64,000 nucleotides of DNA, taken from assembly GCF_018130215.1 (NCBI RefSeq), contig NZ_JAFCKQ010000027.1, positions 1 to 64,000 on the forward strand, in the 5' to 3' direction. The stretch comes from Bradyrhizobium jicamae (GTDB taxonomy: Bacteria; Pseudomonadota; Alphaproteobacteria; Rhizobiales; Xanthobacteraceae). Shown here piece by piece: positions 45,937-54,165 of this stretch. Every line of letters begins with the position of its first letter. Position 1 is the first letter of the stretch. The position numbers were made by a program, and so were the translations under genes. Below the pieces are notes generated by a model, which worked only from the letters and a program-made list of their open reading frames with translations, did no database searches and was not told the DNA's origin.

Positions 45937-46950
45937 ATGACCGACGGCAAGAAACCTTTCGTTTTTCCTCCGCAACAGCCTGCAAAGGCCCAAGAGGAAA
46001 TCAGCCTTAACGCTAACAAGATCAGCGTACTAGCGCCAAAATCGGCATCGAAGGAAATCACCCCGGTGCAGGGCGCTTTGCATCTCGACATCGAGATGAA
46101 TGCGGACATCAACGGCATCGGGATGGGGGTGCTCTCTGACGGTACGCCCTATCTCAATCAGCGTGGACTTGCTGCGCTCTGCGGCGTGCAGAACGCCCAC
46201 ATCGGGACGATCAGCAGCCAATGGCAGGACGACGACAAACCGCGCGTCAAAGCCATCAAGGCGAACTTGGCGAAGGCAGGCTACAGCGCCGCAGCCGCAC
46301 ACATCGAGATCGTGCACGCCGGCCAAACCTACTACTGCTATCCGGCCGACATCTGTCTCGCTGTTCTGGAGTATTATGCGTTCGACGCCGGGGCGAACTG
46401 CCAGCCTGAGGCACGCGACAACTATCGCCGGCTTGCTGGGTCACAGCTCCGCGAAATGATCTATCGCCAGGTCGGTTACGACCCGGCACATCTGAAGCGT
46501 TTCGACAAATGGCATGAGCGCATCGCCCTGAATTATCAGTCGGCACCCAAGGGCTTCTTCCATGTGTTCAACGAAGCCCACACCGTGGTCTACGAGCTGA
46601 TCATGGCTGGTGCTGATATCGGCGAAAAGAACGTAGTCGATATCTCGATCGGCCAACATTGGTCGACGCACTGGGTCGCCAACGACATGGAAGCGATCTA
46701 CGGGGCCCGCGCGAAGTATCCGCACTGTTATCCGGACAGCCATCCGCAATCGAAGTCGAACCCGCAGGAATCGTGGTGCTATCCGCTCGCCGCTCTTGGC
46801 GCGTATCGCGAATGGCTTCAGGACGTCTATATCGAGGGCGGTAAGTTTAGCGCATACTTGAAGGGCAAAGTGTCGAAGGGTGATCTCACCCCATCCATGG
46901 CTCTGCTCGCCGTCAGCGCATTGGTGCCCCCGCAACTGCCGGCAAAATAG
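45937..46950 (+). CDS. BstA-like prophage protein (337 aa), possible abortive-infection factor
   Basis: The N-terminal part holds a DNA-binding-like segment (GVLSDGTPYLNQRGLAALCGV). The middle has YCYPADICLAVLEYYAFDAG, and the C-terminal half carries GFFHVFNEAHTVVYELIMAG, the DISIGQHWSTHW motif and a region with YP, SKSNPQE and CYP. From memory, these features match a widespread prophage family that includes BstA, which aborts infection by other phages and is restrained by a DNA element near its gene. The start is ATG 45937 (AACGGA upstream); ATG 45898 is possible. It is followed by a strong terminator. Confidence 0.58.
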   Translation: MTDGKKPFVFPPQQPAKAQEEISLNANKISVLAPKSASKEITPVQGALHLDIEMNADINGIGMGVLSDGTPYLNQRGLAALCGVQNAHIGTISSQWQDDDKPRVKAIKANLAKAGYSAAAAHIEIVHAGQTYYCYPADICLAVLEYYAFDAGANCQPEARDNYRRLAGSQLREMIYRQVGYDPAHLKRFDKWHERIALNYQSAPKGFFHVFNEAHTVVYELIMAGADIGEKNVVDISIGQHWSTHWVANDMEAIYGARAKYPHCYPDSHPQSKSNPQESWCYPLAALGAYREWLQDVYIEGGKFSAYLKGKVSKGDLTPSMALLAVSALVPPQLPAK

Positions 46951-46974
46951 CTCTCCGCAATCGACCTGTATCAC

Positions 46975-46999
46975 AATGGCCGGGCTTGTCCCGGCCATT
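46975..46999 (+). terminator. Terminator hairpin after the BstA-like gene
   Basis: Perfect 10-bp stem AATGGCCGGG / CCCGGCCATT with loop CTTGT, followed by TCTCCC. The core ATGGCCGGG-5-CCCGGCCAT is the same as in the chromosomal hairpin at 19438. Confidence 0.78.
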
Positions 47000-47034
47000 T
47001 CTCCCAGGGAGACCTCCTCATTGAAGGATCAAGC

Positions 47035-47454
47035 ATGACGGATGCTGACAGAAGTCAATCCACGTTAGATCAGCACTTGGCGATGGTGGGACGCGTGGTG
47101 GCGAAATTCGTGTCTACCGGTCTGGCGGCTCACAATATAGACACCCGAGGCGTGACCCAATTTCTTGGAACGCAAGAGGACGAGCCGACCTTCGCCGCGG
47201 TGCTGACTTGGATGCTGGACGAGGACATCATCCGAGCCCGGCACGTGAGTCGCACAATTAACGGTCCAATACATTTGTCGGGGGCTCAGCTGACCGCCAA
47301 GGGCTTGGCAATCGTGAAGCAGCCGCTCGCAAACGGCGATACCGTCGAGAAACGAATTCAAGCGGCTGACGGCGGAAACTCAACCTGGGCAAACATCGGA
47401 GATTTGATCGGTGGCATCGCCGGCGGACTGATTAAGTCAGTTTCGTCCGGCTGA
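47035..47454 (+). CDS. Hypothetical protein, winged-helix-like (139 aa)
   Basis: Residues 20-100 alternate helices and strands (VVAKFVSTGLAAHNIDTRGV, then FAAVLTWMLDEDIIRARH and GAQLTAKGLAIVKQP), a pattern like a small winged helix where the TAKG turn precedes the last helix. The C-terminus has a Gly-rich hydrophobic stretch. It is the last rightward gene before the converging phage operon. Not recognised. Confidence 0.55.
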   Translation: MTDADRSQSTLDQHLAMVGRVVAKFVSTGLAAHNIDTRGVTQFLGTQEDEPTFAAVLTWMLDEDIIRARHVSRTINGPIHLSGAQLTAKGLAIVKQPLANGDTVEKRIQAADGGNSTWANIGDLIGGIAGGLIKSVSSG

Positions 47455-47528
47455 CGTGGAACGAGTTTATGGGCCCAATAGCCACAACAAGCAGAAGTTC
47501 GCCGCCGTTCCGACCCCGAGGGTGCTGC

Positions 47529-48161
47529 TCAATACAGCCCACCGATACCCGTCGCGTCTCCGACTGCAGATGCCGCAGCTTGTCCTGCAACCGCAACTTC
47601 TGGGCCAGCGAGCAACGACGTAATCGTAGCAACGCCCTTCAGCGCGCCGCCCAAGAAGTTGCCAAACGCGGACGAGCTTCCAGCGTCTTTCGTTTCTTGC
47701 GCCATCTGATCCTCGGTCGCGGCCGCGGCGCGCGCGGCGCCTGCGAGCGTGGTGTAGCTCTGCGCCTGCTCCTGATAGCCGGCCTCGGTGATCAGTCCTT
47801 GCTGACCAAGCACAGCTTTTGACAACGCCCCCTGCCGCGCACTATCGGCCAGGATGTCGGTCGCCGATCCGGAAGCCGCCAAACCAGCGCCGCCGATTGC
47901 TGCCTGCTGGCCGCCGATCTGCTGGTAGGTGCTGCGCTCCAACTGCATCTGTTGAATGGCGGTCGATGTCTTGGTGTAGGCTTCGTTCTGCGATGCCAGC
48001 GTCGATGCCAGGTCGTAGTTCGAGGCTTCCGCAAGGTCACCCTGCGCCTGCAGTTGGAGGCTTTGCGCCTTCAGGTTTGCCTGCGCGGATGCGCCGAAAC
48101 CAGCGAACAGGTCAGAGACCGCGCCGCCCAGATCCGAGAATGTCGATGCCCCGATTGCCAT
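47529..48161 (-). CDS. Phage internal virion / ejection-type protein (210 aa)
   Basis: Low-complexity, Ala/Gln-rich protein with LKAQSLQLQAQGDLAEASNY, then SQNEAYTKTSTAIQQMQLER and AAIGGAGLAASGSATDILAD, the pattern of T7 gp14-like internal virion proteins in podoviruses, which help eject DNA through the cell envelope. It is the last gene of the leftward phage run. Confidence 0.68.
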   Translation of the reverse strand: MAIGASTFSDLGGAVSDLFAGFGASAQANLKAQSLQLQAQGDLAEASNYDLASTLASQNEAYTKTSTAIQQMQLERSTYQQIGGQQAAIGGAGLAASGSATDILADSARQGALSKAVLGQQGLITEAGYQEQAQSYTTLAGAARAAAATEDQMAQETKDAGSSSAFGNFLGGALKGVATITSLLAGPEVAVAGQAAASAVGDATGIGGLY

Positions 48162-48172
48162 GGCTGTCCCCG

Positions 48173-48436
48173 CTACTGCGTTCTCGGTTGATGCGAGCTA
48201 AGCAAGCTGACGATCGCGAGCGCGCGCTCCTTCAATGTCATATCCTTGCGGTCAACAACCTTCACCGCCGCGTCGATCATCTCAATCGCGTTCGGGTCGT
48301 CGATCAAGGAAAGGCCGTTCAATCCCCACTCGAGCGCATCCAAGTATTTCTGCACAGCCGGCGAGGCGCGCACCGCATCGATGAACTTCGGCGCCGCTTC
48401 GATTTCAGCGAGAAAAGCCTCGAGCCGATCGTTCAT
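48173..48436 (-). CDS. Phage hypothetical protein (87 aa)
   Basis: Acidic, helical (MNDRLEAFLAEIEAAPKFID, then ALEWGLNGLSLIDDPNAIEM). The ATG overlaps the stop of the upstream gene as ATGA, so it is translationally coupled. Possibly a small structural or scaffold protein; no family recognised. Confidence 0.6.
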   Translation of the reverse strand: MNDRLEAFLAEIEAAPKFIDAVRASPAVQKYLDALEWGLNGLSLIDDPNAIEMIDAAVKVVDRKDMTLKERALAIVSLLSSHQPRTQ

Positions 48437-48774
48437 GCGCTCCGCCTCCACGGCCGACACGCTTCATCGTATGCGCGCTGCAAGCTCGGATTGAGTGCGG
48501 CGAACACGTCGAACTTCTGATGCAGTACGGTGAAAAAGTTTGGAGAACGGCCATCGCGTCCGTAACCGAGCTTCGCGGCTTCCTGATAGAGCTCATAGCC
48601 TTTGTCATCGATCGGCTCGACCATGGATATAACGGCAGGCGTCAACGTGCCGTCGGTCATCTTCTCAAGATGATCGAGAAACATCAGCCGCATCTCAGTC
48701 GGCATCTCCCCTTGGAGAGCCCGCTTTGTTACACTGGCCATGACCAGGGTATAAGTGTGGCCCATGCTAATCAT
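48433..48774 (-). CDS. Phage hypothetical protein (113 aa)
   Basis: Helical: MISMGHTYTLVMASVTKRAL, then EMRLMFLDHLEKMTDGTLTP. Coupled by ATGA overlaps to the TerS-like gene before it and to the next gene. Not recognised. Confidence 0.6.
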   Translation of the reverse strand: MISMGHTYTLVMASVTKRALQGEMPTEMRLMFLDHLEKMTDGTLTPAVISMVEPIDDKGYELYQEAAKLGYGRDGRSPNFFTVLHQKFDVFAALNPSLQRAYDEACRPWRRSA

Positions 48775-49295
48775 GGCGCGGCCTCGTGATCGATGATCTT
48801 CGGCCGCGGGAGCGCCACGGCGAACTTGCTGCACAGCTCCTCGATGCGCTGCATTGTGTATGCGGCATCGGCTGCGCTGATCTTCACCTCGCCTTGGACC
48901 TTCACCACTGCGGTCGACTGCACCGGCGAGACGCGGTCCATCACGATTCCGATAATGCGGCCGTGCTCGCGGTGTTTCGGATCGTCCAGGATGCGCTTCA
49001 CAGCGCGCACGGCATACGGGCCCAGCGCACAGAGGTAATTCTGCGAGACCTCGGTGATTGCCAACTGAATCTTCGGATCGTTGTTGAGCTGGTACGCCAA
49101 CTGTGAAAGCGTATGCCTGGAGCTCGTTGGGCCGTAGCCGGCCGCCTTAACGGCGAACACGCCCGATCCGTGCTTCCGGGGCGCATCGAACAACGCAAGG
49201 ACGTAGCGCCGCTGCTTCTCCGTCAACGCCGCCATGGCGGGCCCTTCCGGGACTTCGCCGGCGGCCAGTGTTGATGCTGCGTTCGATCGTGCCAT
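48771..49295 (-). CDS. Small-terminase-like protein (174 aa)
   Basis: ALTEKQRRYVLALFDAPRKH, then AVKAAGYGPTSSRHTLSQLAYQLNNDPKIQLAI, fits the N-terminal HTH domain of phage terminase small subunits, which recognise the packaging start site. After it, AVKRILDDPKHREHGRIIGI matches the oligomerisation region. No large terminase lies nearby, which would be needed for autonomous packaging. It starts directly at the stop of the next upstream gene. Confidence 0.68.
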   Translation of the reverse strand: MARSNAASTLAAGEVPEGPAMAALTEKQRRYVLALFDAPRKHGSGVFAVKAAGYGPTSSRHTLSQLAYQLNNDPKIQLAITEVSQNYLCALGPYAVRAVKRILDDPKHREHGRIIGIVMDRVSPVQSTAVVKVQGEVKISAADAAYTMQRIEELCSKFAVALPRPKIIDHEAAP

Positions 49296-49580
49296 TTACT
49301 GATCCTCGACGATCGAAACCAGATCGCCGATCAGCCCCGAGATACTGAAAAGGGTAAGCTGATAGGTGCCGTTCGGCAGGTTGACGTTGAGGTAGCCGTC
49401 AGCGGATTGCGCGGTCATGACCGAAACCAAGGTCGATCCGTCTGGCATGAGACGCTGCAACGTGGCGGTGCCCCATGTGCCGGCATGCAGCGTGAGACCG
49501 TAGGCTCCGCCCCGTAGGACGAAGGTCGCCGGCGTGGCGCTGATGCCGTTCCACGCGATGGCTCGGATACCATTCCTCAT
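49296..49580 (-). CDS. Phage hypothetical beta-rich protein (94 aa)
   Basis: All-beta pattern (TPATFVLRGGAYGLTLHAGT, LNVNLPNGTYQLTLFSISG) suggests a small decoration or tail-fold subunit. It ends exactly where the TerS-like gene starts. Not recognised. Confidence 0.58.
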   Translation of the reverse strand: MRNGIRAIAWNGISATPATFVLRGGAYGLTLHAGTWGTATLQRLMPDGSTLVSVMTAQSADGYLNVNLPNGTYQLTLFSISGLIGDLVSIVEDQ

Positions 49581-49616
49581 GACGATCCTCGCCTAGCAGC
49601 CACCTTCACGAGATGT

Positions 49617-49904
49617 TCACGCGGACACTACATTGGTTGTGATGCTGTGACCGCCCGTCGGGACAGTCCAACGAAATGCTGTCGCGGTCGACATGAACTT
49701 CGCCTGCTTGGTGCCGCCTTTCTCTCCGTTAAGCCAACGGAGAGGTGGATTCATGCTGAGCCATTGCCCAGAAACCAACTGAACAAGCTCTGGCGGGTCG
49801 ATGAGATCAGCAATCGTTCCGCTGAGAGACGCGGAAACCATCGAGCCGGCCAAAGAAAACGGGGAACTGTGCGAGGAAAGGTTAACGTGCGAGACCGTGG
49901 TCAT
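49617..49904 (-). CDS. Phage hypothetical beta-rich protein (95 aa)
   Basis: Starts MTTVSHVNLSSHSSPFSLAG and continues with short strands (FRWTVPTGGHSITTNVVSA), similar in style to the neighbour at 49296. Possibly structural. Not recognised. Confidence 0.55.
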   Translation of the reverse strand: MTTVSHVNLSSHSSPFSLAGSMVSASLSGTIADLIDPPELVQLVSGQWLSMNPPLRWLNGEKGGTKQAKFMSTATAFRWTVPTGGHSITTNVVSA

Positions 49905-49916
49905 TGTAATTCCCGA

Positions 49917-50144
49917 TCAGTTTAGAGTAAGAGGTCGAGGCGCAGCCGTGTGGCACCATTCGCGAGCATCTATTTCGGTGTACGCGGACTGCAACACCAC
50001 GCAGCCTGCGATCAGGTTTGCATGCTCATCACCACCGGTCTGCCGCGCTCGCTCAACGATTGCAATCTCGTCGGCATCGAGGATCGAGACGAGGTCTTTC
50101 CGTTCGCCGGTGCGCTTGTTCTCGAAATGGCAAAAGAACTTCAT
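49917..50144 (-). CDS. Phage hypothetical protein (75 aa)
   Basis: MKFFCHFENKRTGERKDLVS, then EIAIVERARQTGGDEHANLI. Small alpha-beta protein. ATGA overlap with the gene upstream, 12 bp before the next. Not recognised. Confidence 0.58.
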   Translation of the reverse strand: MKFFCHFENKRTGERKDLVSILDADEIAIVERARQTGGDEHANLIAGCVVLQSAYTEIDAREWCHTAAPRPLTLN

Positions 50145-50668
50145 GCTGCCTTCTCCTCGACACCGTTCGCGATCACGGTATTCATCGCAGCGAGCTGCTG
50201 TTGCATGTCGATATCGCCAGCTAGGAGACGTTTCGACCAATCGGCATTGGCTTCCGCTTTCACCCTCGCTTGCTTCACCATATCGAATTCCTTTTGCGGC
50301 ACTGGCCGGCCCGACAGAGCCTGTTCGATCACCGGCTCAGGAAGTCCGAGCTCGCGAAACCAGCCGGCTGCAGTCGCCATCTGGCGTAATGAGCTGTCCG
50401 GGATTTCCGGCAGCGGGCCACCGCTCATCGCAACGGCAACCGGATCCGCATCAGCAGCCGCCTTCACGAGGTTGTCGAATTCCGTGCGCGCCTCCACAGA
50501 GCCGGCATCGAGCTTCGCCCGGAAGTCCGGATCGGCGTACTTCGCGTCGAGTTGCTGCTGCGGTGACGGCGCCGGCTGCTTCGCCTTGTAGTCGGCAGTC
50601 ATCTTCTCCAGCGCCGCGCCGGCCTGGTCAGGCGTCATCGACCAAACATCGTCCGTGAAATCGTTCAT
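50141..50668 (-). CDS. Phage hypothetical acidic helical protein (175 aa)
   Basis: MNDFTDDVWSMTPDQAGAAL, a Pro/Gln linker, then helices (VEARTEFDNLVKAAADADPV). The acidic helical build resembles phage scaffolding proteins, but no signature is visible. ATGA overlaps on both sides. Confidence 0.58.
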   Translation of the reverse strand: MNDFTDDVWSMTPDQAGAALEKMTADYKAKQPAPSPQQQLDAKYADPDFRAKLDAGSVEARTEFDNLVKAAADADPVAVAMSGGPLPEIPDSSLRQMATAAGWFRELGLPEPVIEQALSGRPVPQKEFDMVKQARVKAEANADWSKRLLAGDIDMQQQLAAMNTVIANGVEEKAA

Positions 50669-50862
50669 GCTGCAGTTCCTTGCTTAACGAGGCCGAGCAG
50701 CGCGGCGGCCGCCCGGCGGTTTGCCATCGTGACTGGCCCACACCCCTCATCGGGCGACTTCGCAGGGTGCTTGCATCGGTCGACGGTCGAGATCACGCAC
50801 TTCTCGGCCGTACAGGCGGCGGGGCATTTTTCCAACGTCATCCCGGTCAGGTCGGTCTTCAT
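50665..50862 (-). CDS. Cysteine-rich small phage protein (65 aa)
   Basis: Five cysteines in EKCPAACTAEKCVISTVDRC and DEGCGP, perhaps a small zinc-binding domain. Coupled by ATGA overlap. Not recognised. Confidence 0.58.
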   Translation of the reverse strand: MKTDLTGMTLEKCPAACTAEKCVISTVDRCKHPAKSPDEGCGPVTMANRRAAAALLGLVKQGTAA

Positions 50863-51572
50863 GCTGCTGCCGCCTTCTCTTCAACGTCGCGAAGCACGGC
50901 GCTGTTCATCCGTTCGATCTGCTTTTCGATCTCGGCCATGACGACCTGATCGGCCTTGCGGAATTCCTCGATGCCCGCAGACAGGTCTCGATGATCGCTG
51001 CTTGTCATGAAGGGGCTCGCCTTCGCGAATGGCACTACAAATCGGCCGACGCCGTCCTTGCGCGCCGGACCAAGCCGCCAGAGCTCTGCGAGCAGCAGCC
51101 CCTCGCAGGGGCCGAACGAAGGGCCCAGCACTCCGTTCTTCCCCATGCCGACCTGCGGCGCCGTCGTACCGATTGGAACAGCAATCTGCGCCGCCAGCGT
51201 TGCCTCGGAAAACTCGCCATACGCTTTGGCCACCACCGCCAGCGCTTCCATGACCTTGGCCATGGCCCCGTCACGTGCCTGCACGCGGACGGTGAACTCG
51301 GCCATCTGCTCAGCCCGCATATCGATGACCGCGGTCGCGGCCTTCTGCCGGTCCAGATGCAGCGCCAAAGCGTGAGCTTTTTCCAACTCGTCGACCTCGC
51401 GATCGGCCGCCGCGATCTTGACCCGAAGATCAGCCAGTCGCTTGTCGGCGCCGCGGACACCTTCGGCGGCATCAAGAGCAGCTTGGCCAATCTCCCGGTG
51501 CAGGACAGCGCGCTCGGAAATGGCCGTTTCAAGCTTCTGCGCCACCGCCGGCGCGCGTGAAGTCTGGCTCAT
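50859..51572 (-). CDS. Phage hypothetical coiled-coil protein (237 aa)
   Basis: Residues about 10-120 have heptad-like repeats (LETAISERAVLHREIGQAAL, then LADLRVKIAAADREVDELEK). The C-terminal half has VGMGKNGVLGPSFGPCEGLL. Possibly a scaffold or replication accessory protein. First large gene of the overlapping phage run, after the Arc-like regulator. Not recognised. Confidence 0.6.
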   Translation of the reverse strand: MSQTSRAPAVAQKLETAISERAVLHREIGQAALDAAEGVRGADKRLADLRVKIAAADREVDELEKAHALALHLDRQKAATAVIDMRAEQMAEFTVRVQARDGAMAKVMEALAVVAKAYGEFSEATLAAQIAVPIGTTAPQVGMGKNGVLGPSFGPCEGLLLAELWRLGPARKDGVGRFVVPFAKASPFMTSSDHRDLSAGIEEFRKADQVVMAEIEKQIERMNSAVLRDVEEKAAAA

Positions 51573-51724
51573 GCCGCAGTCCTCTCAGCGGCGCGCTTCG
51601 TCAGCGCTTCCACCAACAACACGCGGATCTCGGCCGACAGCCGCCTGTCGTTCGCCTTCGCCTCGGCCTCAAGGCGCTGACGCAATTCGTCAGGCGTGCG
51701 GACCGGAATTGAACTCACAATCAT
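51569..51724 (-). CDS. Arc-type ribbon-helix-helix regulator (51 aa)
   Basis: SIPVRTPDELRQRLEAEAKA continues to RRLSAEIRVLLVEAL, the Arc/MetJ fold. ATG 51724 has a strong AAAGGAG. It is coupled to the following phage gene by an ATGA overlap and overlaps the preceding HTH gene. It may control the phage run. Confidence 0.75.
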   Translation of the reverse strand: MIVSSIPVRTPDELRQRLEAEAKANDRRLSAEIRVLLVEALTKRAAERTAA

Positions 51725-52013
51725 CGCCGCTCCTTTCGTTCCGTTGACAATCGCCGCGTTCGCAATTTTCACCAACGCACGCTTGTGCAGCATTTTCGAT
51801 TGCGATCGCTGCGAAGGCGAGATTGAGCGCACTGCTGATCCTTACAATCGTCTCCGCAGTGGGCCTACGAGCCCCGCACATGAGCTTTGAGAAATGCCCA
51901 TCACCAAGACCGGCGGCTTCGTCTACCTCACGGTGAGCCAAGCCAAGCTCAATGGCACGCCGTCTGAACACCGCGATGAAATCAGATGCCGATCTGATCA
52001 ACGCGTCAGTCAC
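51690..52013 (-). CDS. XRE-type HTH regulator (107 aa)
   Basis: DFIAVFRRRAIELGLAHREV, then DEAAGLGDGHFSKLMCGARRPTAETIVRI, is a helix-turn-helix of the kind found in small rhizobial phage regulators. I start at GTG 52013 (gives VTDALIRSASDFI); GTG 52043 would add ten residues. Last 25 residues overlap the Arc-like gene. Confidence 0.62.
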   Translation of the reverse strand: MTDALIRSASDFIAVFRRRAIELGLAHREVDEAAGLGDGHFSKLMCGARRPTAETIVRISSALNLAFAAIAIENAAQACVGENCERGDCQRNERSGDDCEFNSGPHA

Positions 52014-52675
52014 AGATGCACCCGCTGCGACACGAAACGACACGCTGCATTTTCAACGCCAGCCGCCGCCAAAATTTCCGGAGCAGTCGCGCGTGAAAGA
52101 GAGTTGATGTCGATTATCTGACGAGCCGGCCCGTTCGACCCCACCCGGCATGCCGCCTGGGTCTTCTTGCGGGGAAATCCCAATGGCCGGTTCGCTCGTT
52201 CGAGAGCCGTTTCGCCGGGCCTCGCGCGCGCGCGTCTGCTTCCAAGAGTGTTAAAGGTCATGAGAGAGCGCGCGCTAAAACCCTTCCGATGTGACATCAA
52301 CATCGGGCGGCATCTCGCCATTGCCAGCCAACGCATTGTAAATGCAGGACATCGAGCAGGGGCGCACTGCGCGAGTGCCGACATTGGAATCATATGGGAT
52401 GGCTCGCCTGCACGTCCGCCATTGATCTTCACGCTCTGCGCGTAGTCGAGCGGCTGGGCAGATCCGTTGCACTCGAAGGTGCGACGGGCCTTGAGTGTCC
52501 GATAGCCGGGATTGCCGGCAATCAGTCCGCTCGTCCCGATGACGAGGTCCTTCCAGCGTTCCCCGGCCCGATAGGCTTTCAGGCGGTCTGAGCGGTGCGC
52601 CTGCGAGCGTCGCCGGAGGCAGAGCGCTGCTGGCGCATAGCGGACATGGGACGGATACGCGCGTGCGTGCGCCGC
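52014..52675. other. Gene-poor stretch before the iterons
   Basis: About 660 bp with several overlapping open frames on both strands, none with a ribosome site, family motif or normal composition. It separates the regulator genes from the replication module and probably contains promoters or part of an origin. Confidence 0.45.
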
Positions 52676-52679
52676 TGCT

Positions 52680-52802
52680 GCGCCATTGGCGACAGGGGTA
52701 ATGGCGCGCATTTTTGCGCCATCCCTTGCCCTAGGGAAATTCCAATAACGGCGCAGATTTTTGTGCGCCATTGGTGCGCCATTGGAACGGGCGTAATGGC
52801 GC
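52680..52802. repeat. Iteron-like cluster (GCGCCATT, six copies)
   Basis: Direct copies GCGCCATTGG at 52680, 52765 and 52776, GCGCCAT at 52716, and inverted AATGGCGC at 52700 and 52795. They lie next to the 3' end of the RepA-type ATPase gene, with a short AT-rich segment (GGGAAATTCCAATAA) among them. Repeats of this kind bind replication initiators or regulators. Confidence 0.68.
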
Positions 52803-52806
52803 AGCC

Positions 52807-54165
52807 TCATGACGGCCTCTTGGCGGCGATGACGCGGAAGCCTTTGCGGGGTTTGCGGTCGATCGGGTCGTCGTATTCTTCGGAGACCAGCAGCCCGTTC
52901 CTGGCCCATGTGCGGACGATGTCCCGGCATTGACTTTCAGTCCGGCCGGGGCAGTGCTGCTGCACGACGCGCCAAGCCGCGCGGGTGGTCGTGTTGGGCC
53001 CGTCGGTGAACCGCTGGCCGTTCGGCAGGCCGGCCTCGATCTCGTCCAGGGCGGCGTTGAGCTGGGCGCTGGTGATGCCATCCCAGGTCTTCGGCGGGTG
53101 CCACGGGATCACCGTCTGCACCTCGTCGCCGTTGGGATAGTCGACGGTTCCGTTCTCGAGCCGGACGCCGATCAGCTTGAACCATGTGGCCTCGCCCGAC
53201 TGCGGGGCGGTGTTCACCTTGGCGCTATCCAGGCGGATGTACTGGCGGCGGTCCTCGGCCCGGATGCCAAAGGCCTCGCCGTCCTGGTCGGACATGCGGG
53301 TGAGCGTGTACATGAGCCGACCGGCATCCCGGGCCGAACTCGCGCCGCGGCCGGCGTCAGCGTCACCGGCGACCTGCTGCCCCTTCTTCGTGTGGTGCGG
53401 GACGTCGACCGCGATGTTGAGCTCGATGGCTAATTGCACCAGCAGGCCGCAGACAAAGTCCATCGCGCCGTTGTCGTTCTCCTCCAGCGTATGGAGCTTC
53501 ACAAATGGATCCAGCCCGAGCAGGTCGATCTGGCGCCGGGTGATCGTCTCGCGCAGCATGGCCTCCAGCGGGCCGCGGACGCGTGCACCGTCCTTGATGT
53601 CGGCCAGCTTGATCCCCTTCGGGGTCGCGCAGAACAGCCAGCCCTTGAGGTCGGCAGCCTCGATGCCGTGGTGAATGCGAGCGGCGAGCAGCCGGCGCTG
53701 CAGTTCGTTGTCGTCGTCCTCCAGGCTCAGCAGCAGCACGCGGCTGCGTTTGAACACATGCTGCCCGGTGAGCGGCCGGCCGGTGGCGAGCGCGAGATAT
53801 TGCAGCGTCCGTAGCGCGGTCTTGCCGGTGGCGCCCGGCGCAAGGATGCCGGACAGGAAACTGCGGCAAAACTGGTTGCCGAGCAGCCATTCCCGCGGCG
53901 GCGGAAGGCCGGCCACGTCGCCGGCGTCCCACTCGCTGAGGCCATCGGCGGGGCGCGGCTGCGGCTCAGCGTCCTCGATCGGGCCCGGCAGCCCATAGTC
54001 CTCTGGGCCGCTGACCGGCGGCGGCGCGCCGGTGTGGCGCCAGCGATCGCGTTCGTCGGCCATCTCCATGCGCCTGACGCCTTCGGCCACCTCCAACGCT
54101 ATGTGCCTCTCGTAGGCCTCGCGCTCGTCGTCCAAATCGGTGTCGTCGCGAAAGGCCGCGTTCAT
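52807..54165 (-). CDS. RepA-type AAA ATPase, probable replicative helicase (452 aa)
   Basis: AAA_25/RepA-like RecA-fold ATPase: Walker A GATGKT at residues 111-116, Walker B with Asp219 in IDLLGLDP, followed by HHTKKG and SSARDAGRLMYTL, usual in plasmid RSF1010 RepA-like and phage helicases. The C-terminal 110 residues look like a winged-helix DNA-binding tail (GRTESQCRDIVRTWARNGLL). It couples to the PC4-like gene by an ATGA overlap and ends near the iterons, so it likely drives element replication. Confidence 0.8.
   Translation of the reverse strand: MNAAFRDDTDLDDEREAYERHIALEVAEGVRRMEMADERDRWRHTGAPPPVSGPEDYGLPGPIEDAEPQPRPADGLSEWDAGDVAGLPPPREWLLGNQFCRSFLSGILAPGATGKTALRTLQYLALATGRPLTGQHVFKRSRVLLLSLEDDDNELQRRLLAARIHHGIEAADLKGWLFCATPKGIKLADIKDGARVRGPLEAMLRETITRRQIDLLGLDPFVKLHTLEENDNGAMDFVCGLLVQLAIELNIAVDVPHHTKKGQQVAGDADAGRGASSARDAGRLMYTLTRMSDQDGEAFGIRAEDRRQYIRLDSAKVNTAPQSGEATWFKLIGVRLENGTVDYPNGDEVQTVIPWHPPKTWDGITSAQLNAALDEIEAGLPNGQRFTDGPNTTTRAAWRVVQQHCPGRTESQCRDIVRTWARNGLLVSEEYDDPIDRKPRKGFRVIAAKRPS

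Noticed and set aside
52010..52930. 306-aa minus-strand frame across the iteron cluster
   Set aside because: Arg-rich, passes through repeats and overlaps both the HTH gene and the end of the ATPase gene; no start signal.
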